From positions 26,353,697 through 26,417,696 of the forward strand of contig NC_133230.1 of assembly GCF_040436345.1 (NCBI RefSeq): a stretch of DNA of 64,000 bases, read 5' to 3'. Within the stretch, counting starts at the first letter, position 1, and each line of letters opens with the position of its first letter. The translations under genes were made by a program, and so were the position numbers. Source of the stretch: Pagrus major. Taxonomy: Eukaryota; Chordata; Actinopteri; Spariformes; Sparidae. The notes below the pieces were generated by a model. The model was not told the DNA's origin. It saw only the letters and a list, made by a program, of their open reading frames with translations, and made no database searches. Shown here in pieces: positions 24,101 to 33,462 of this stretch.

Positions 24101-27100
24101 GGTTCATCTCTTCCAGGTGAGGCTTTAAAGATGTCTTCTTGTTTGATTGTTGTTTCTGGTCTGTCTGGTTTCCTGGATGCTGTTTCAATCTGTCTGACCT
24201 CATGTTCATCATTGACCTCTGCAGTCCCTCCCTCTGTGATGTAGAGCTCTGTGTAGATCTGATTCAGAAGGGTTGGGTTTCCTGCTTTAGCGATCCCCTC
24301 AAACACACACTGGAACTTCTTCTGCAGGTTAGATTTAAGTTTACGTCGACAAACTGGAGCAAGATGTCCTGATTGAACAAAAGACAAATACGATTCATTA
24401 ATAAATTATAGATTAAATATTTCAACATTTTACTTCCTCAAAGAATCAGTATATGAAGATATTTTTGTCCATCTGTTGAGACTTCAGTAAACGTCTCATT
24501 GATCCAACATGTTAAATCTTTAGAGAAATCCTCTTACTGCTCTGCAGACAGTCAGCCAGATCCTCCTGCTTCATTTTCCTCAGGAAGTTCAGTGTGATCT
24601 TCAGAAATGCCTCTCTGCTGCTCCTCTTCTGCTCTTCATCTTCACCATCCAACACCTCCTCATCCTCATTCTGACTTTCTAAGTCTTCTGGGTAATCTGA
24701 ACTCAGAGCCTTCTGGATCTTCTTCAGCTCGTTCTTCACAAAACTGACAATGTTGTCCTCCAGCAGCTGGAACATAATATTATATGAATGAGACGATCAA
24801 ACTAAAATCATGGAACCAAACATCAGATCCATGTTGGACAGACTGACAACCCACTCATGTATTAAGCAGAATGGAGATTATTATGAACACCACAGATGTA
24901 AAAGTAGTTGTTGAACTCTGATTCCAAAAAAGTTAGGATGTTGTGTTAAACACATATAAAACAGAATGCAATGATTTCAGAGACGATGTATTTAATGTTG
25001 AGTAGGAGTCTCATCATCACTAATTTTTGCAAATGTATATTATTCTGCATTTGATGGCAGCAACAGGCAACAAGTTATGACAGGGGCAACTAAAGACTAA
25101 AGTTGCAGCAAAATGCTCCTAAAACACCTGTTTGGATCATTCCACAGGTAAACAGGCTAACTGGTAACAGGGGACTGTATCATGACTGGGTATAAAAAGG
25201 ACATCCACGAAAGGCTCAGTCGTTTACAAGAAATGACGGGGCGAGGTTCACCACTTCAAACTGCGTGGACAAACAGTCTTCTACAGTCCATTGTAGCCGC
25301 TTGTGGACACCAGTGGTGACAAATTGGAGTAGGAGGCCTTTCGGGCTTGGTTAGCCCAGGGGTCTCCTGAAGCAGACAGGCCCGAAGTGGTCGCTATGAG
25401 GATCAGCACCACAATTCATGACCATCACCTACGGTCATCAATTGTGGGTACTTTCCTCTGTAGACTGGTATATCTGATCTGACCTGGGAATGACTGGGGA
25501 TCCCCAGGAGGAGCTGGAAAGAGTTACTGGGAGAAGGACTAAGCAGGAATACACTACTTAGCCTGCTGCCACCCGACCCTGGAAAAGTGGACGCAGATGG
25601 ATGGATGCATTCTGTTTTTATCACACATTTACACATTTTCCTACCTTTGTCTGGAATCAGGGTTGTACATGTACATACCATAAATATTGAGTCCAGGTGT
25701 GTTTGATGTTGCTGAGCAGACTGACCACTGGGAACCTCTGAGCTCTCCTGCTCGACTCTGTGGAGGAATCATGAAGAAATACATGAGATGCACCGATCGA
25801 ACAGCCAGGTACCAGAATCAGCCAGTGTTTATCATGACAGGCTATGACCGGTGACGGGTCGATCAATGTCAGATACATCTGATTCTGTACCGGTCACTTT
25901 TACACACATGCCTCATGTTCAATGGATCATAGATATTTCTATATATATGATTTAAAACATCTTATATTTACTGAAATTTTTTGGACAGATCTACATGGTC
26001 AAGTAATTAAATACTTAATCACTCTAAAACGGCATGTTGAAGAATCCTTGAGCAAGATACTGAACCCCAAATTGCTCCTGATGAGCAGTCGGCACCTCAC
26101 ATGGCAGCTTCTGCCATCAGAGTGTGAATGTGTGTGTGAATGGGTGAATGTGACAAGTGTTGTAAAGCACTTTGAGCGGTCAGTAGACTGAAAAAGTCCA
26201 TTCACCATTTACCAGAGGCAAAGTGAAACTTCAGGTTCTCCTGAATAACATGATGTATGACGCTTGATGCTGACTGATAGAGTGAGGGAGGAAAAATAAG
26301 ATAAATACAGGAGAGTCAGGTGCCCCAGAAACTGTTCCAGGTCTTTGAAGGTTATCTCGCTGTCTGAGAGAAGACAGAGAAAGAAAGCTGCTGCCAGAGA
26401 AATTAATTAAAAGTCTCTGTTAATGTTAAGTTACTACGACCATCTTCTTGTTCTCTTCACAGAAGAGTTGTTCCACACTGTGAAAAGCTGGTTAGCAGCT
26501 ACGAGTCAGGATAATCATCCAGTTAAAATAGTGACTCTGAGCTGTGAAGCTGGAAGTGACCAGTGGAAACACTGAAAACTCAAATATGATGGTATGGTAA
26601 TCTGACATATTGGGCTGTGATACTTGAATATATCAAACATATTCAATAAATCACCACAAGTCAAAGTGTTGCTGACGACATTGAATCAGATGGTTTCCCC
26701 TGACATTAACGTGTTGATGGTACTGCTGATCCCACTGTGAATCAACAGTTCAGTCTGAGTTCTGTACAGACTTCAGTTTACTGTGTTGGTTCAGCAGCTT
26801 GTCTGGTTTGGGCCGTTCAGCTCTTGTTGACCTCTATAATACTGTGGACAGCAATGCACAGCTCACACAAGCTAATACGATGCTACTTGTTCAGCACTAA
26901 CTGGTGAGTCACAATAAATTTGCAGCAGGTGAAGTGAGTGAAACATTTTTTTGTGATCAAATTTTTATTTTATTTTCATTTTCATTAAGTTCAACAGAAA
27001 TATTTCAGGGGATACAATATTATTAGAATGAATTCACAGAGAAAGACAGTTAGCCCAGGACAAAAGAACGTGTCATGGGTAGTACTGATGATAATAACAA

Positions 27101-30100
27101 CAATAATAACAAAATAATAATAATAAACAAATAAATAAAATAATAATAACAATAACAAAAATAATAATAAATAAAATGTAAAAGTAAAAATAAAATTACA
27201 TACATAAGATACAAAAAATACACACAAACCCACACAGACTCACAAACATATTGACAAGACAGAGGGGACTTGACATCTAGAGGCACTAAGGTGAGAGAGC
27301 CAGTGGCAGAATCAACTTACAGCATGTTTTTCAAAGAGTCAGCGGTGTCACGCCAGGTGTTAAGGGTGCTTTCATTAGCACCATTAATCCGAGCTGTTGA
27401 AAGCTCCATGTATATGACGTCCAAAAGGGAGAGAATCCAAGATTGAATAGTTAGAGAATGAGGTGGCTTCCATCGAGTTGCAATCATTTTCTTGGCTGCT
27501 GTCAGTCCAGCAAAGATGACTCGCTTTTTGAGTTTAGAAATATTGAGGATTGACAGATCATTTAAAATCAACACACATGTAGTCACAGGCACCGAATCAT
27601 GTATCAAATCAGACAGTTTGGATGCAACATTGCCCCAGAATTGTCTGACAGGAGGACAGTCCCAGAACATGTGAATAAACGTGCCCCGAGCTTTCAATGA
27701 ACACAGATTACAACACGGCTCATTAACAATTTTCATGTGATGGAGTTTAACAGGGGTGAGGTATGTTCTGTGTAAGAAATTGAAGTGAATTTGTTGATGG
27801 TCTGGATTACGAGAAGCTTCATGAATGCTGGACCACACCGCATCCCAATCAAAATCCTGAGCTAGGTCTGAGCAATCTCTCCTCCAGACCCTCTCCACAG
27901 GGAGTGAGACAAGGTCTGTTACCTGCAGAAAATGGTACAATTTGGATACCATACCCTTAGCTCTGTTTTGTTTAGTAAAAAGATCTTGAAGTGGGTGGGT
28001 GGGTAAAGAACATTGCCACGGTACGCCATGTGCTCTAAGCGCTGACCTTAGCTGTAAATAAAAGAAAAAAGTGGAACCTGGCAGATCGAATGCATCCTTA
28101 ATATCAGCAAAAGAGAGTAATCCAAAATCATTATAGATGTCTTTTAAATAGTGAACACCCCTCTGTTCCCACTGGGGAGCAGAGATAGGCCTTCCACCAA
28201 TCAGAAGTGCCTTATTGTTTAATATTGGAGAAAAGGTGTGCCACTTGCAGGAAAGATGACAGTGTGTTTCAGCTAATCTCCAAACCAGCACAAGATGGGA
28301 GATAATGGGGCCAAGGAGTAGTTGACACTGCTTTTTAGAAATGTTGCTAAAGAGAATATCTTGAAGTGTCCACGGCTGAACTATATTGCTCTCTAGCATG
28401 CGCCAAGAGACAGAGGAATGAGAATCAAACCAGGACAGCAGGGGCCTGAGCACGAACGACCAAGCATAAAGTTTAAAATTTGGAACTGCCAGGCCACCAT
28501 CCTCCCTCCTTCTCTGAAGAACAGACAATTTCAGACGTGGCCGCTTCCGGTTCCAAATGAATTTGGAGGTTGCAGATTGGAGCTTGCTCCAGTAATCAGA
28601 TGGAGGGGGAAGAGGAACCATGGAGCTTACAAAATTGATCCGGGGCAGAATATTCATTTTTATAATAGAGATACGGGCTCGAATAGACATAGGGAGACCA
28701 ATCCACCGGTCCATGTCCCTCAAGATCTTATTCAGGGCAAATGAGTAGTTATGCTTAACAATCTGATTTAAAGAAGAAAATATTTCAATTCCTAAATACT
28801 TAAAGTGTTGTACTATGGGAATATTAGCCGGAAGGATAGATGTTTTAGCAGTGTCATTCAGATGTAAGAGAGCAGATTTGGACCAGTTAATTTTAAAACC
28901 TGACATATTACCAAACTCCTCACAGATGGTCAAAAGGTGCGGTGCCGACTGAGCAGGATTTTCCAAGAAAACTAAAACATCGTCTGCATATAGCGACAGC
29001 TGGTGCTGGGTGTTATAAATAGAGATGGGGGAGACCAAGTCGGACTGGCGAATTGTTTGAGCTAGTGGCTCCAAGGAGAGCACAAATAGTGCAGGGCTTA
29101 GCGGACAGCCCTGACGTGAGGACCTGGAAACTGGGAAGAGGGAGGAGTATGTTTGACCAGTTAGTACCTGTGCTGAGGGGTTTGAGTATAGTGTCTTAAT
29201 CATACCAATAAAAGTGTTACCAAAGCCCATTGCCTTCAAAACAGACCATAAATACGACCATTCTAATCGGTCAAAGGCTTTCACAGCATCGAGTGAAAGT
29301 ACAGACATGGGTGTTTTGTTATCTGTTGCAGCGTCAATGATGTGAAGTAGACGTCTAACATTATCTGCTGCAAGCCGGGACTTTATGAAGCCTGTCTGAT
29401 CAGGATTGACTAATGATGGCATGTGGTGCTCAAGGCGGCGAGCAAGGAGCTTTGCAAAAATCTTTAAGTCAGAATTCAGGAGGCTGAGAGGACGGTAGTT
29501 AGAGCAGTCAGTAGGATCCTTATCTTTTTTCAACAGCAAAGAGATGAGGGCCGTGTTAACGTCCCTTGAAAATCTGCCTTTTTCAATTGAAAAAACAATC
29601 ATATCCAGAAGAAATGGGCCCAACTGCTCCCAGAAAATAATATAGAATTCAGGAGGGATCCCGTCAATGCCTGGTGATTTACCACTCTGCATAGCCTTAG
29701 CTGCATCCCACACCTCTTTTAATAAGATCGGCTTATCTAAGTCATTAGAGTCTGTACTTGATAGCTGGGGCAAATGTAACTGACTTAAGAAATTATCACA
29801 TCGATTTTTGTCTAAGGACACCTCTGATTTATATAATTCGGAGTAAAATGTTTGAAATATTCCATTTATCTGTTTAGGGTCAGTGCTAATATTGCCATCT
29901 GCCGACTTGATAGCTGGGATGTCTGCAAAGTGGTCACTGGTCCTAATTCTCATGGCCAGGAGATGGCTAGGTCTGGCACCATGAAAGTAATATTTTTGTC
30001 TGGTCCTGCGAGTTTGAAATTCTGACTGTTGCTTCAAAATGTTGTTGATTTCCTTCTTAACTAGCGTACGCTGTAGAGCAACTTGCTCTGTAAAATTAGA

Positions 30101-32540
30101 TTGCAAAGTAGAATCCAGCCTGGAAAATTCTGCCTCAAGATTCTGCAATTGAAGAGATCTGGATTTGCGTGCATTAGAGCTAAATAATATTGTGTTACTC
30201 CTAATGAAGCCTTTTATAGCATCCCAAAGGATTCTGGGGTCCTCTACAGAACCAACATTAAAATCCACAAATTCTTTGAATCCTGTAATAAACTGATTAT
30301 TATATGCTTCGTTTTTTAATAACGTGGTATTAAAACGCCATCTGGCTGCACGTTTAGATAGACGGCCCAAAGTTGCAGAACAGAGGACTCCTTTGTGATC
30401 TGACAGAGCTATCGGGAGTAAGACAACAGTATTAATACGCTGAAAGAGCTGGGGGGAAGCAAAAAGGAAGTCTATTCTAGAAAAAGATTTATGTCGGCCA
30501 GAGAAGAAAGTGTAGTCTTTGATGGAGGGGTTGATTAATCGCCACATGTCAACCAGCCCCAAATTACTGGCCAAGATTTTAGAGCGTTCGTAGCCATGAC
30601 CTGCCCCCCTGAGGAGGTTGTGCTCGACTTATCAAGAACTGGATCCCACACTGCATTGAAGTCTGCTCCTACAATGAAGGAATAGTCTGTTAATTCTAAC
30701 ATTTTTGTTGTAATTAGATTGTAGAAATTGCTGTTGAAATCATTAGGAGCATATGCTGATATAAGGGCTATTTTTCTTGAGTTAAATTCTATTCTAGCAA
30801 ACACAATTCGACCCAAGTGAGTGAAACATGATGAAAACCAGAGAGAAATCCAGAGAGAAGTGGATCAAACAAACCTGAGGGTGATTTCACACTGAACTGT
30901 GTCAAATGAAGGACACAACTTCTTCTCTGAGCTACATGTTAGCAAACAGGAACAAGTTGGTCTGGTTGTTTCTGTAACACAATAAAATGTATTTTTCTCT
31001 TTTAGCTTGTTTGACACGCTGCACATGTTTGAGCTGAGGTAAAGGTGTGCACTGTCTCCTCTTTGAGCTCGGGCAGGAAATAGTGATCCATAACATTCTT
31101 CTCTGCATCGACAGACTCCTTCAAATCAACACTGGAAAATGATGATTTGATGGAGGAACTCTGTGGAATCAGGGTTAGCCTTCGTTAGCAGATAGCATCT
31201 GTTAGCCTCGGTGAAATGTGTTTTATACTCATGCAGTCATCAGACAACAGTCAGAACGAGTGTGTGGAGGAAAAGTTCAACTGGAGAGCAGAGCTGCAGA
31301 CTGGTTAAACTGGGCAGCTTTCAGATGTGACAATATAAATGTGAGTGAAGAAGAACGATGCTGAAAACAAACTGACAGCTTTAAAAAACTTCTCTGGATA
31401 ATTAACAGTTAAAACATGAAGCAGTCACATTTTAATGATATTAACAGCTTACCTCTGTGCAGCAGAGGCCTGTTCTCCTTTAAAGTCAATGAAGCGATCG
31501 ATCGACCGGTCACTCTTAAAGGACACACAGCTGGGCTCAGGTCCAGGTCCAGGTCCAGGTCCAGCAGAGTCTGGTCTCCTATAGATGCTGTTAGACAGAG
31601 AGGAAGACCACCAGAGATTGAAATTCTCTTTTTATTCTTCAGACACAGAAGCTGCTGGAGAAACTAGCAGCTATCAACAAGAAAAGGATCAACACACCAG
31701 AGTTCAATAAAACATGAAGCTGAATGATTTCAGTCTGTGGATCATCGCTTCATTTTCTCATCAAATATTGAACCAAACCAGAACAAAGTCACTGATTTAC
31801 TGAATCCTGTCAAACAAGAGGTAAAAAAACAGTCCTTCAAGACACACAGCTGGTTCAGAACCAGGTTCTAGTTCCAGTTCAGCAGAATCTGGGGTCTTGT
31901 TTATAAAAGTTGTGTACTTACGTCACAGGGCTGAAAAAGGCGTACGCCACTTTCTACACAGAACTTGTGATGTGTAAAAACAAAGCTGAAGGAAGAGCTG
32001 AGTGAACTAAACTGTAAGTTAACTCTGACCCATGCCTACACACATTTTGAAGACGAGGAAAACTTCAAATGACAGACTGTGAGCTGGTGAATTGTAGCCA
32101 CAGAGTAGAAATTCAATTAAATTTGAGCCTCTCACACATTTAATTTCCCATCAGAACGATGCTGAAAACAAACTGATATATATGTTTGACACGCCACACA
32201 TATAGATATATAAGGTGATATTAACAGCTTACCTCTGTGCAGCAGAGGGCTGTTCTCCTTTAAAATCAATGAGGCGATTGTGTGACTGGTCACTCTTAAA
32301 GGACACACAGCTGGGCTCAGGTCCAGGTCCAGGTCCAGGTCCAGGTCCAGCAGAGTCTGGTCTCTGCTGTTCTGGGCTTTAACACAACACACACAGAGCT
32401 TTGAGTGTGAATAATGATGGTGGAGTGATGTGAGTGGTGGACAGGTAGAGATGGTGGTCTCACCTCTGAGCTTCATGCTCCCCACACAGACTGGTTTTAG
32501 AGGGAGGGACTCTCTCCTCTCTGTCCTCACACTGATTCAT
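10868..32540 (-). CDS. NLRC3-like FISNA-NACHT-LRR-B30.2 receptor, gene A (10 exons, intact)
   Basis: Proposed coding exons, 5' to 3' on the minus strand, are 32540-32464, 32376-32233, 31578-31453, 25757-25679, 24766-24538, 24368-22565, 22465-22292, 19981-19808, 11649-11603 and 11421-10868. The lengths sum to 3408 nt, an intact frame of about 1135 residues, and every junction has AG/GT borders in phase. Domain order is a Gly-Pro-rich N-terminus (about 1-116), linker exons, FISNA (about 219-305), NACHT with Walker A GVAGIGKT (about 316-323) and Walker B FIFDGLDE (about 389-396), LRRs (about 820-936) and PRY-SPRY (about 952-1135). Family knowledge: the expanded fish NLR-C group are cytosolic, nucleotide-binding, presumed pathogen sensors. 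No PYD, CARD or death domain is visible. Specificity and expression are unknown; a missed exon is possible. Confidence 0.85.
11425..11602 (-). promoter_or_regulatory. Intron 9 with four CRE/ATF-like half-palindromes
   Basis: This 181-bp intron carries TGACATCA/TGATGTCA motifs near 11481, 11504, 11523 and 11545 in alternating orientation. The motifs resemble bZIP (ATF/CREB-type) sites. The array is preserved in unit B (about 42800-42880). A regulatory role is inference only; it may simply be a short tandem inverted repeat. Confidence 0.35.
11603..11649 (-). CDS. Gene A exon 9: linker before B30.2
   Basis: This 47-nt exon encodes [15 protein letters not shown], the usual short linker between the last LRR and the PRY-SPRY exon in fish NLR genes. 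The acceptor TTTCAG lies directly against the long pyrimidine tract, and the donor is GTGAGT. Its phases match exon 8 and exon 10. Confidence 0.85.
11656..12311. repeat. Polypurine/polypyrimidine compound minisatellite, unit A
   Basis: The plus strand is an almost pure GGA/GAG array of about 656 bp with recurring blocks such as GGGGACGAGGAGCAAGAG. On the gene strand it is a C/T tract ending at the exon 9 acceptor. Long charged (plus) or Leu/Ser/Pro-rich (minus) open frames come from the repeat and are not genes. Confidence 0.95.
12312..12375. repeat. (CA)n microsatellite, unit A
   Basis: CA/GACACA repeats follow the polypurine array directly. The equivalent in unit B is at about 44443-44503. 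Confidence 0.9.
15332..15820 (+). mobile_element. Solo-LTR-like insertion inside the L1, unit A
   Basis: About 490 bp interrupts ORF2 of the L1 between the endonuclease and the reverse transcriptase. It is bordered by a likely 5-bp duplication, TTATT, at 15327-15331 and at 15821-15825 (or 15824-15828). On the plus strand it has a CTATATATG box (about 15556) and AATAAA (about 15771), as expected of an LTR. A 23-bp repeat, roughly CCTAACCACCCGTGACTCATCAA, occurs about 3.5 times at 15406-15500. The ends lack a clear TG...CA, so the LTR assignment is moderate. Confidence 0.5.
16136..17236. mobile_element. Insertion in the L1 endonuclease region, hAT-like end
   Basis: Comparison with the L1 copy at 37010-37250 shows that the LINE sequence breaks off at about 16136 (after ACTGGTTGTA) and resumes at about 17237. 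The right end reads GACTCGAGTCCCCATCTCTG, which resembles terminal repeats of fish hAT elements. It replaced part of the LINE. No coding region was recognised. Confidence 0.45.
17350..17625. mobile_element. 276-bp hAT-type MITE
   Basis: Terminal inverted repeats (CAGAACATGTGAGCGGAG at the left, CTGCTCACATGCTCTG at the right) are flanked by a perfect 8-bp duplication, GTTGTAAT, at 17342-17349 and 17626-17633. The interior is also largely palindromic (GAGCGGAG-rich). It sits in the endonuclease region of the L1. Unit B lacks it because that part of the L1 is deleted there. Confidence 0.85.
19808..19981 (-). CDS. Gene A exon 8: leucine-rich repeats
   Basis: This 174-nt exon (58 codons, phase 2-2) encodes about two ribonuclease-inhibitor-type LRRs with the hallmark LRELDLSYN. 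Such phase-symmetric exons can be gained or lost without frame damage, a feature of fish NLR genes. It begins [11 protein letters not shown] after CAG and ends at a GTATGA donor. Confidence 0.9.
20229..21585 (+). mobile_element. hAT element 1, disrupted, with nested hAT 2, unit A
   Basis: The left end is CAGTGGCAAATC, preceded by CATCCCAG (20221-20228), the 8-bp target site also present at both ends in unit B. Nested inside, from 20285 after ATCCTCAG, is a second hAT (TAGGGATGTCACGATTAC). In unit A the right part of element 2 and the left interior of element 1 are missing, at a junction at 21320/21321, and the right terminus of element 1 is also lost near 21580. A BED-finger-like frame is present near 20550-20640 but lacks 14 bp compared with unit B. 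Confidence 0.75.
21408..21530. repeat. TG-rich microsatellite, unit A
   Basis: The repeat consists of GTGTGT, GGCTGT and TCTGTGTGCG. It lies in the remainder of hAT element 1 and corresponds to about 52977-53112 in unit B. His/Thr-rich open frames on the minus strand are produced by it. Confidence 0.9.
22292..22465 (-). CDS. Gene A exon 7: leucine-rich repeats
   Basis: This is the first LRR exon after NACHT, 174 nt and phase-symmetric. It encodes [11 protein letters not shown] followed by [12 protein letters not shown] and ends LESLR before a GTCAGG donor. It is nearly identical in unit B (55461-55634). Confidence 0.92.
22565..24368 (-). CDS. Gene A exon 6: FISNA-NACHT ATPase exon
   Basis: This 1804-nt exon encodes 601 residues. 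The FISNA region begins at [19 protein letters not shown] and includes the typical [24 protein letters not shown] follows with Walker A GVAGIGKT, then TLDWAED and Walker [11 protein letters not shown], then the helical and winged-helix part ([27 protein letters not shown]). NACHT ATPases bind and hydrolyse ATP to drive oligomerisation. All key motifs are intact in this copy, in contrast with unit B. Confidence 0.95.
24538..24766 (-). CDS. Gene A exon 5: acidic helical linker
   Basis: This 229-nt exon follows CAG and encodes [18 protein letters not shown], an acidic stretch and then [17 protein letters not shown], the conserved pre-FISNA segment of fish NLRC3-like proteins. It is strongly helical and charged. 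It is not a recognised death-fold domain. Confidence 0.88.
24912..25670. mobile_element. Non-autonomous DNA transposon with an embedded RTE 3' fragment, unit A
   Basis: The ends form inverted repeats: CTGATTCCAAAAAAGTTAGG at the left, and CCTTTGTCTGGAATCAG at the right. AAAACAGAATGCA inside the left end is mirrored by TGCATTCTGTTTTT near the right. Embedded at about 25370-25612 is the 3' part of an RTE-type LINE ending in GATGGATGGATG. The right end stops about 10 bp from the exon 4 donor. It is shared with unit B (about 58082-58872). Confidence 0.6.
25679..25757 (-). CDS. Gene A exon 4: linker
   Basis: This 79-nt exon encodes [18 protein letters not shown], ends in DSIFM and joins in phase to LLEDN of exon 5. 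This segment is typical of the fish NLR-C N-terminal region. Unit B is one codon shorter. Confidence 0.85.
26030..26215. mobile_element. SINE / LINE-tail repeat in intron 3, unit A
   Basis: Characteristic fish repeat text is present: GAGCAAGATACTGAACCCC, TTGCTCCTGATGAGCAG, a (TGTG)AATG stretch and GTAAAGCACTTTGAGCGGTC, ending near TCCATTCACCATTTACC. The copy in unit B is at about 59225-59425. It is a common dispersed 3'-tail sequence and non-coding. Confidence 0.6.
26947..30814 (-). mobile_element. Young L1/Tx1-like LINE insertion, unit A only, 5'-truncated
   Basis: It is flanked by a perfect 15-bp duplication, AAGTGAGTGAAACAT, at 26932-26946 and 30815-30829. Unit B has the single empty site at 60138-60152. 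The 3' end is short-A-tailed and has an AT-rich AAT-repeat UTR (27080-27180). It begins inside the endonuclease (SAYAPN, VGADFN), so it is 5'-truncated. It is inserted in sense in intron 3 of gene A. Confidence 0.92.
27317..30574 (-). CDS. LINE ORF2 protein: endonuclease end, reverse transcriptase, Cys/His finger
   Basis: A single 1085-codon frame is open, which is unusual for a LINE relic. It holds the endonuclease C-terminus (ALSDHKGVL), the RT fingers (NYRPLSLLN), [11 protein letters not shown] and the catalytic YADD motif ([11 protein letters not shown]), followed by the thumb and a C-terminal CNLC...H...C finger. The upstream endonuclease part (30535-30816) is in a different frame, so one indel plus the 5' truncation make it non-functional. 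Product names in databases would be LINE-1 ORF2-like. Confidence 0.9.
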   Translation of the reverse strand: MASNLGLVDMWRLINPSIKDYTFFSGRHKSFSRIDFLFASPQLFQRINTVVLLPIALSDHKGVLCSATLGRLSKRAARWRFNTTLLKNEAYNNQFITGFKEFVDFNVGSVEDPRILWDAIKGFIRSNTILFSSNARKSRSLQLQNLEAEFSRLDSTLQSNFTEQVALQRTLVKKEINNILKQQSEFQTRRTRQKYYFHGARPSHLLAMRIRTSDHFADIPAIKSADGNISTDPKQINGIFQTFYSELYKSEVSLDKNRCDNFLSQLHLPQLSSTDSNDLDKPILLKEVWDAAKAMQSGKSPGIDGIPPEFYIIFWEQLGPFLLDMIVFSIEKGRFSRDVNTALISLLLKKDKDPTDCSNYRPLSLLNSDLKIFAKLLARRLEHHMPSLVNPDQTGFIKSRLAADNVRRLLHIIDAATDNKTPMSVLSLDAVKAFDRLEWSYLWSVLKAMGFGNTFIGMIKTLYSNPSAQVLTGQTYSSLFPVSRSSRQGCPLSPALFVLSLEPLAQTIRQSDLVSPISIYNTQHQLSLYADDVLVFLENPAQSAPHLLTICEEFGNMSGFKINWSKSALLHLNDTAKTSILPANIPIVQHFKYLGIEIFSSLNQIVKHNYSFALNKILRDMDRWIGLPMSIRARISIIKMNILPRINFVSSMVPLPPPSDYWSKLQSATSKFIWNRKRPRLKLSVLQRRREDGGLAVPNFKLYAWSFVLRPLLSWFDSHSSVSWRMLESNIVQPWTLQDILFSNISKKQCQLLLGPIISHLVLVWRLAETHCHLSCKWHTFSPILNNKALLIGGRPISAPQWEQRGVHYLKDIYNDFGLLSFADIKDAFDLPGSTFFFYLQLRSALRAHGVPWQCSLPTHPLQDLFTKQNRAKGMVSKLYHFLQVTDLVSLPVERVWRRDCSDLAQDFDWDAVWSSIHEASRNPDHQQIHFNFLHRTYLTPVKLHHMKIVNEPCCNLCSLKARGTFIHMFWDCPPVRQFWGNVASKLSDLIHDSVPVTTCVLILNDLSILNISKLKKRVIFAGLTAAKKMIATRWKPPHSLTIQSWILSLLDVIYMELSTARINGANESTLNTWRDTADSLKNML
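31453..31578 (-). CDS. Gene A exon 3: Gly-Pro-rich N-terminal repeat exon
   Basis: This 126-nt exon encodes [20 protein letters not shown] and then [16 protein letters not shown]. It is a clear duplicate of exon 2, and the flanking introns are similar too. Gly-Pro pairs come from a GGACCT hexanucleotide repeat. It starts after CTATAG and ends at GTAAGC. Confidence 0.85.
32233..32376 (-). CDS. Gene A exon 2: Gly-Pro-rich N-terminal repeat exon
   Basis: This 144-nt exon encodes [16 protein letters not shown], then [19 protein letters not shown]. It has one hexamer (GGACCT) more than exon 3. Repeated exons of this kind are known at the N-terminus of fish NLR-C genes. It joins in phase with exons 1 and 3. 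Confidence 0.85.
32464..32540 (-). CDS. Gene A exon 1 with start codon
   Basis: ATG at 32538-32540 opens [20 protein letters not shown] and the exon ends at a GTGAGA donor. The [20 protein letters not shown] start is common in fish NLRC3-like predictions. The longer overlapping minus-strand frame (32132-32530) is an artefact that reads through the intron in another frame. Confidence 0.8.
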
Positions 32541-33462
32541 GCTGCTCAGCTCACACACACTGTCGTCTGCAGAGGAAACACAGATCATTCATCTGCACAT
32601 CAACTCAATATTAACAGGCAACTATTCATTTCAACAGCAGCGGGCGTTGGTGATTAGCTGCAGGGTTGTGGGGCAGTGTGAGTTGGTCACTCCATAGTTT
32701 GTGTGATGTAACGTCGTGAACTTTAACCCCCACAGATCCAGAGGGTGACAGTATGCATCTCAAATCAGTCTGTCAAACTGAACAACGCAGGTGACGCTGC
32801 TATGTTGCTCTGCTACCAGCAGGCAGGTCCTTCGAGCGATCGATGATCCTAATCGACAAATTAAAAATAATATGAAACAACCAGGATGTGAAGCCGATCA
32901 TAAGATCAGTTTTCAACTGAAGCACAAGACCAAAGTGAGAGAACACAAGTGAAGCATCATGTTAGACTCTATTCTTTGTGTCTCTGCTGATTCATGCTGC
33001 TGATCACATCGACAGTTTACATCACTGGCCGCCGCAACGTCACGTCAGGTTGCGTTTGTCCAAAGCTGATCGTGCTTCACCTTTCTAGCTGCAGCTGGCT
33101 TGGGTCAGAACCGTTAGCTGATCTTTAACAGTGTCGGTTGGTAATGTTTTCAGTTTGAGAGTCATCACAGCAAAATGTGGTCCTGGAGACGTCTTTGTAA
33201 CCGGATATACCACCAAGTTCGATGATGGCCGTGGTCCAAGCAAGAGGGCTGAGATCAGGGGGGTGGCCCCCTTACACTTTACGCCTCGGGCCCATCCTTG
33301 TTCTGATGCGGTCCTGAGACTTCACAGATGTGTGGCTGAGATCAAAACGAGGCTGAGCTGTAAGATGGGTGTGGTCCCACAGTGAGTACTGAGTACTGAT
33401 GTAGTAATAGTAACGAATAGTCCTGGGGGAGGACGTGGACGTGTTGACAGGCTGCGTGAGCC
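32541..33462 (-). other. 5' flank of gene A to the unit edge
   Basis: This presumably holds the 5' UTR and promoter of gene A. It is conserved in unit B (61860-62532) except for about 265 bp (33108-33372) absent there. No confident TATA box or other motif is called. Confidence 0.4.

Larger units (their letters stand above)
9811..33462. repeat. Segmental duplication unit A
   Basis: Unit A matches unit B (41126-62532) in the same orientation with high identity across exons and introns. The match starts at GATGTTTCATAACATAATAA and ends at TGACAGGCTGCGTGAGCC. Differences are mostly insertions or deletions: a LINE present only in A (26947-30814), about 265 bp near 33108-33372 present only in A, a shorter polypurine array, and about 0.94 kb missing at 21320. 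The unit holds one complete NLR gene on the minus strand. Confidence 0.9.

Noticed and set aside
22922..24372. Several plus-strand frames opposite the NACHT exon
   Set aside because: They are antisense shadows of the strongly biased NACHT coding exon and show no independent motifs.
24538..24766. Possible PYD or CARD domain in exon 5
   Set aside because: The acidic, Glu/Asp-rich segment lacks the death-fold hydrophobic pattern and matches the usual pre-FISNA linker of fish NLRC3-like proteins.
32132..32530. 132-codon minus-strand frame (with a twin at 61451-61849)
   Set aside because: It reads through the exon 1 donor and the intron in a different frame from the spliced NLR N-terminus; the Leu-Asp repeat is the GGACCT hexamer in the wrong frame.
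33131..33385. 84-codon plus-strand frame in the segment missing from unit B
   Set aside because: There is no recognisable domain, it is only partly shared, and it lies in the 5' flank of an opposite-strand gene.
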